Part shown: in pieces, positions 60,341 to 64,000 of the stretch | Layout: each line of letters opens with the position of its first letter | How positions within the stretch are numbered: position 1 is the stretch's first letter | NCBI GenBank assembly: GCA_043497085.1 | Contig: JBIEKI010000005.1 | From: Thalassobacillus sp043497085 | GTDB taxonomy: Bacteria > Bacillota > Bacilli > Bacillales > Halobacillaceae | Length of the DNA stretch: 64,000 nt | Strand: one strand, 5' to 3' | Position numbers and translations under genes: made by a program | The notes under the pieces: generated by a model | The model's database searches: none | What the model saw: the letters and a program-made list of their open reading frames with translations, nothing else | Told to the model about the DNA's origin: nothing

Positions 60341-60375
60341 AGAACTAGCGATTGAGGAATATCACCGCCAGTCCT
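60341..60375 (-). terminator. terminator of the osmC gene
   Basis: On the minus strand GGACTgGCG pairs with CGCtAGTTC, followed by T7; imperfect stem, clear U-tract. Confidence 0.6.
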
Positions 60376-60386
60376 TGTCTTTGTCC

Positions 60387-60851
60387 TTATCCTGCAGCAG
60401 CTTGTTTTTTCTTGTTGATAACGAAATCATCCAGCTTCAGATTGACCGGGTTAGCTATCGTATCGCCTACCGGGCATGTTTTTTCAATGAAAGCTATGAA
60501 CTCCGCCACCTTCTCTTGTGGTGCGTCTGTCTCGATATGAATCGTATATCGGATGTCGCTATAGCCGCTACGTACGTCAGACTTATGCATAAAACCATCT
60601 GTATCAAGATCTCCGGCTACCTCTACCCGGAAATCATCAAACGCTATATCAAATTGTCTGGCATAGGCACGTGCAACAATAGCCTGACAGGCACCCAGCG
60701 CAGTTAACAATAGCTCCACTGGATTCATACCAGTGTCGGTTCCTCCCATTTGTGCTGGTTCGTCGATGGTCACTTCAAAATTTCTGGATGTTGCTTTGAC
60801 CTGCATTCCTTCCTGGAGTTGTGCAGTGGCATAAAAAGTTGTGTTTGGCAT
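60387..60851 (-). CDS. OsmC-family peroxiredoxin
   Basis: The 154-aa protein has the OsmC/Ohr cysteine pair: C55 in ALGACQAI and C126 in KTCPVGD. It reduces organic hydroperoxides with low-molecular-weight thiols or lipoyl partners. No Ohr-type regulator is adjacent. GGAAGGGG precedes the ATG. Monocistronic. Confidence 0.88.
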   Translation of the reverse strand: MPNTTFYATAQLQEGMQVKATSRNFEVTIDEPAQMGGTDTGMNPVELLLTALGACQAIVARAYARQFDIAFDDFRVEVAGDLDTDGFMHKSDVRSGYSDIRYTIHIETDAPQEKVAEFIAFIEKTCPVGDTIANPVNLKLDDFVINKKKQAAAG

Positions 60852-60956
60852 GTTGATTACCCCTTCCGGTATCTTAATATACTTTTATTATAAACATTCT
60901 TGAGGAGAAATCCATGGACAAATTGTGAAATATTGAGCAATGTATTATAAAAAAAA

Positions 60957-60973
60957 CTGCAGTTTACCTGCAG
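60957..60973 (-). terminator. terminator of chrA
   Basis: CTGCAG/CTGCAG with a short loop, then T8 on the minus strand. Confidence 0.7.
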
Positions 60974-60976
60974 CTT

Positions 60977-62149
60977 TTAAAAATTGATGAGACTAAAGAA
61001 ATAACCGCCTGCCACACCAAGAATCACAATCATCCAGGCAGGTACCTTCCAAATATTCAATAATGCAAACAATATCGCTCCTAAGGCAAAATCAGCGGCA
61101 TCGAAAATAGAACTTTTGATTACCGGATCATAGAATGCCGCCAACAATATCCCCACTACGCTGGCATTGACACCCATCAGGATGCCTTGGAAATCCTTTC
61201 TTTTACGCAATTCATTCAAAAATGGTAAGGCTGCAATAATTAATAGAAAGGAAGGCAGGAAAATACCAATAGTCGAGACGATTGCGCCGGCTATTCCTTC
61301 CATCATCGTTCCCAGGTAACTGGAGAAGGTAAATAATGGTCCAGGTACTGCCTGTGCCATCCCATAGCCAGCCAGAAATTCATCCGCCGTCAACCAGCCT
61401 TGAGGTACAATTTCCCGCTCGATCATCGGAAGTACGACATGACCGCCGCCGAAGACTAGTGAGCCGACACGGAAAAAGGTATCAAAAATGCTTAAGAGCG
61501 GATTGTCTATCATTTTTGTTAACACTGGCAACATGACAAGCGTAAACACAAGGATGCCAAGCGACGTGAGCCCAAGTTTTTTAGAAATATTCACCTTGAA
61601 CGTCTGCACTTTTGATTCTGCTTTGTCTTTGAACAGTTTTATTCCGAGCAATCCAGCCGCTACGATAACCATGATCTGCATCCATGCGGACGGATATAAT
61701 AACATAATCGCTGCTGCGACGAGCGCGATTGCTATTCGTGTTTTGTCCGGAGTCAGCTTTTTCCCTAATCCGATTAATGCATGTAGTACCACCGCTGCCG
61801 CAACTACTTTTAAGCTGTGGATGAACCCTGCATCCCCTAACGTAAAAGTCTGGTACAGCATTGCAAAAATAACTAACACAATAATCGAAGGTACAGTGAA
61901 ACCAAACCATGCGACAAAACCACCCAGGATACCTCCCCGCAGCATGCCGATGGATATACCTACTTGCGAGCTTGCTGGTCCAGGGAGGAACTGGCACAAG
62001 GCAATGATGTCTGCATATGTTTTATCGTCTAGCCATTTCCTGCGGTCGATGTACTCATCTTTGAAGTAAGCCAGATGAGCGACTGGCCCACCGAAGGAAG
62101 TAAGCCCAAGTTTCGTTGATACAGCTAAGATTTCTAAAAGTCTTTTCAT
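60977..62149 (-). CDS. chrA: chromate transporter ChrA
   Basis: The 390-aa protein has two CHR halves, the first with FGGPVAHLAYFKDEYIDRRK and CQFLPGPASSQVG, the second with FGGGHVVLP and YGMAQAVPGPLF. ChrA exports chromate across the cell membrane, giving resistance. Length is typical for the long two-domain form. It follows a padR gene, 20 bp apart, so the regulator probably controls it. Confidence 0.93.
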   Translation of the reverse strand: MKRLLEILAVSTKLGLTSFGGPVAHLAYFKDEYIDRRKWLDDKTYADIIALCQFLPGPASSQVGISIGMLRGGILGGFVAWFGFTVPSIIVLVIFAMLYQTFTLGDAGFIHSLKVVAAAVVLHALIGLGKKLTPDKTRIAIALVAAAIMLLYPSAWMQIMVIVAAGLLGIKLFKDKAESKVQTFKVNISKKLGLTSLGILVFTLVMLPVLTKMIDNPLLSIFDTFFRVGSLVFGGGHVVLPMIEREIVPQGWLTADEFLAGYGMAQAVPGPLFTFSSYLGTMMEGIAGAIVSTIGIFLPSFLLIIAALPFLNELRKRKDFQGILMGVNASVVGILLAAFYDPVIKSSIFDAADFALGAILFALLNIWKVPAWMIVILGVAGGYFFSLINF

Positions 62150-62169
62150 CGTCCTTTATTTCCCGCCTT

Positions 62170-62475
62170 TCACTTGATTTCTTTAAACAATTCATACGCT
62201 TTGGCTCGCGCCTCTTCGAGAATGGTTTCTCCCTTTGTGGTAATCTGATAATATTTTCTGATTTTCCCGTTCACATTTTTTTCTTCTTTATCTAACAAGC
62301 CATCCACTTCCATATGATGGAGAATCGGATATAAAGTTCCAGGACTGATATCATATCCATGCTCATGAAGTTCTTCCAGCATCCATGAGCCATAAATCGC
62401 TTCTTCTTTTGCATGGTGCAGGATATGGATGTGGATGAACCCTAAAAATAACTTCCTCAAAATTTTATTATCCAT
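62170..62475 (-). CDS. PadR-family transcriptional regulator
   Basis: The 101-aa protein has the PadR winged helix (YGSWMLEELHEHGYDISPGTLY, named in part; residues 27-50). PadR proteins are dimeric repressors. Directly upstream is a palindrome with 8-bp arms that should be its operator. It is first in a two-gene operon with chrA. Confidence 0.9.
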   Translation of the reverse strand: MDNKILRKLFLGFIHIHILHHAKEEAIYGSWMLEELHEHGYDISPGTLYPILHHMEVDGLLDKEEKNVNGKIRKYYQITTKGETILEEARAKAYELFKEIK

Positions 62476-62501
62476 TTGATTACCCTCCCGATATCGGTTT
62501 T

Positions 62502-62522
62502 CAATATCGAATTCCGATATTG
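62502..62522. promoter_or_regulatory. PadR operator upstream of padR-chrA
   Basis: CAATATCG (62502-62509) and CGATATTG (62515-62522) form perfect 8-bp arms around AATTC, 27 bp before the padR start; a partial GATATCGG repeat lies between it and the gene. Confidence 0.75.
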
Positions 62523-62552
62523 ATTATATATAATACCAGCTGTCTGGTCAAC

Positions 62553-62589
62553 AATAAAATGCCCAGGCATAATACCTGAGCATTTTATT
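62553..62589 (-). terminator. terminator of the MFS gene
   Basis: AATAAAATGC-C-CAGG pairs with CCTG-A-GCATTTTATT, with one mismatch. It lies between the padR operator and the MFS stop and can end the MFS transcript. Confidence 0.8.
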
Positions 62590-62620
62590 AGATTGAGTCA
62601 AAAATCTTAGTGCCTTTAAA

Positions 62621-63823
62621 TTAAGCTGTACGCAGGTATGTCTGTCGTCCCCATAACACCCCTGGAATCAGCAACACAGCCAGTGCTATGACTCCGAGCC
62701 AGCCGATTGCTCCCCAGAGAAATCCGGTCAATGTCCCGCCTGATGCAACACCAATATAATAGCTTACGAGATAAATACTGGAGGCTCCACCTTTATGATG
62801 GGTAGCAGTCTGATTGACAGAAGCTGCCACCATAGAATGGACGACGAAAAAACCGAAACACATCAGTCCGAGACCAGTATAAATAAGCGCTACTACCGGT
62901 ACCGCAGTCAGGACAACTCCTGTAAGCATGACGAAAACACTCGTGACTACAACTTTCCCCATACCAAACGAAAGAGAGAGTTTACTGGCAACCGGTGAGC
63001 TTACCAGTCCCAATCCATAAGCAAAATAAGCGAATGTAATGGTACCGATCGACAAATAGAAAGGTGCGTCACTCAAGTAAAATGGGAGATAAGTCCATAT
63101 ACCGGTAAACGCCAATTGGATGACAACCCCCATATAAAATGCCGGAATAAGGTTTTTATCTTTCAAATGGATGAACATTCCCGCCAGATCTTCTTTGATT
63201 GGAAGTTCGCTTGTTTCAAAGTTCCGCGATTTTGGCAGAAGGATTAGGAAAGCTATGAAAAATAATGCTTCTAACACAAACAGCAGCCATAAGGACATTT
63301 GCCAGGAGGCATACTCGGCTATATAGCCAACGAATACCCTCCCGAACATGCCGCCAATTGCGTTGCTCGCGATATAAAAGGAAATCCCGATTCGGACACT
63401 GCGCTGTTCGAATTCTTCTCCGATATAGGCGATTGCTGCTGCCGGCAATCCAGCAACAAAAAAACCCTGGATGAACCTTAGTACTAGCAGAAGCGCGAAA
63501 GATTCCAGGAAAGGCATGATGAACAGGGGGATGATCGAGAGAAGTATGGTGACTTTCATCAGTTTCACCCTGCCCCAGCGATCAGACATCAAGCCGAAAA
63601 CAAGCAGCCCAATAATCAAGGAAACTATTGTAAGCGAGATTAATAAACTGGATGCTGTCGGCGATACATCAAATTCCCGTGTGAATATCGGCAGGATTGG
63701 CTGCAGCATATAGATGTTGGAAAAAGTCATGATCGAGGCCGCCGCAAGTGCGATGATCGCCATCCAGAATGGTTTATCCTTTGAAGTGTAGCCGTTTTTA
63801 TATGTACGCTTTTGTTGCCCCAC
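62621..63823 (-). CDS. MFS transporter (YnfM-like)
   Basis: The 400-aa protein has 12 membrane segments and the MFS loop motif GLMSDRWGRVKLMK between segments 2 and 3. It begins after a short basic N-terminus. The GTG at 63823 follows AGGAAG by eight bases and is preferred to a GTG touching the site. YnfM-type proteins are exporters of small organic compounds; arabinose or drug efflux has been proposed for relatives. Substrate unknown. Confidence 0.87.
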   Translation of the reverse strand: MGQQKRTYKNGYTSKDKPFWMAIIALAAASIMTFSNIYMLQPILPIFTREFDVSPTASSLLISLTIVSLIIGLLVFGLMSDRWGRVKLMKVTILLSIIPLFIMPFLESFALLLVLRFIQGFFVAGLPAAAIAYIGEEFEQRSVRIGISFYIASNAIGGMFGRVFVGYIAEYASWQMSLWLLFVLEALFFIAFLILLPKSRNFETSELPIKEDLAGMFIHLKDKNLIPAFYMGVVIQLAFTGIWTYLPFYLSDAPFYLSIGTITFAYFAYGLGLVSSPVASKLSLSFGMGKVVVTSVFVMLTGVVLTAVPVVALIYTGLGLMCFGFFVVHSMVAASVNQTATHHKGGASSIYLVSYYIGVASGGTLTGFLWGAIGWLGVIALAVLLIPGVLWGRQTYLRTA

Positions 63824-63972
63824 AAAAATCACTTCCTATCACACTATTGTATATGAAAATATCATTTCGTCTTTCCCACTACAAGAGTTTAAAGGACCAA
63901 AGTCAATCGATTCCGAATTTTCCATACTCGTGTTAGGATAGAAATAATCATACATAGGAGGAGTGACAAAGC

Positions 63973-64000
63973 ATGTTGAAACCAATCGCTACTGATAAAG
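63973..64000 (+). CDS. partial CDS (N-terminus only), RidA-like start
   Basis: AGGAGGAG (63957-63964) is followed by ATG and MLKPIATDK up to the window edge. The start resembles RidA/YjgF proteins (STDKAPAAIG type), but nine residues are too few for a firm call. Confidence 0.35.

Overview
The window is chromosomal DNA of an AT-rich, Gram-positive, spore-former-type bacterium, most likely a salt-tolerant member of the Bacillaceae (Halobacillus/Virgibacillus/Sediminibacillus-like). The basis is strong AGGAGG-type ribosome binding sites with many TTG/GTG starts, an RsbR-type stressosome protein, a Spo0M-like protein, SAM-I and yybP-ykoY riboswitches, and many Na+-coupled transporters (AGCS, SSS, BCCT, NhaC-type). 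No rRNA, tRNA, CRISPR array, transposase, integrase or phage gene was seen.

Region by region. 0-15 kb: small lipoprotein and membrane genes; a SAM riboswitch followed by a NhaC-family transporter (probable methionine uptake, MetT type) whose leader carries an interspersed hairpin repeat; BCCT and alanine-type symporters; a LacI-operator-type alpha-glucosidase; an RsbR paralogue; an SSS symporter; metA with the acetyl-CoA signature Glu111; and a manganese riboswitch operon (half-length Spo0M-like protein plus a terC broken by one in-frame TAA). 15-22 kb: an Nmad3-type nucleotide-modification-associated protein beside a Nudix hydrolase, an acyl-CoA-dehydrogenase-like flavoprotein with a DUF4242 protein and a divergent HxlR regulator, a sulfonate/taurine-type ABC importer, and an Hsp20. 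22-27.4 kb: a composite nested repeat and a four-gene GABA catabolic operon (GntR, GabT, permease, GabD) with a perfect operator palindrome. 28-35 kb: a sigma-54-controlled 3-hydroxybutyrate/acetoacetate operon (CoA-transferase, hydroxybutyrate dehydrogenase, thiolase, GntP-type permease) and its PAS-AAA+ activator. 34.9-35.1 kb: a 20-21 bp periodic TGTCTC array. 35-44 kb: L,D-transpeptidase, thioesterase, LysR regulator, DUF3243 protein, and a formate-dehydrogenase-like module (FdhF/YdeP-type oxidoreductase, DUF2294/MpsC protein, an oxalate/formate-antiporter-like MFS gene with one in-frame TAA, and fdhD). 44-60 kb: many single accessory genes, often co-directional on the minus strand: lipoproteins, tiny membrane proteins, beta-lactamase-fold hydrolase, nucleotidyltransferases, GNATs, Nudix, P-loop kinases, cupin, AraC/GyrI, VOC dioxygenase, and a two-permease ABC pair without ATPase. 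60-64 kb: OsmC, ChrA with PadR, an MFS exporter, and the start of one more gene.

The catabolic units are self-contained: GABA goes to succinate through GabT/GabD; 3-hydroxybutyrate goes to acetoacetate, acetoacetyl-CoA and then two acetyl-CoA. FdhD, the oxidoreductase and DUF2294 form a formate/Mo unit. The least explained signals are the TGTCTC array, the nested repeat, the related attenuator-like leaders in front of the formate-module genes, the Nmad3/Nudix pair and the Spo0M-like gene inside a Mn riboswitch operon.
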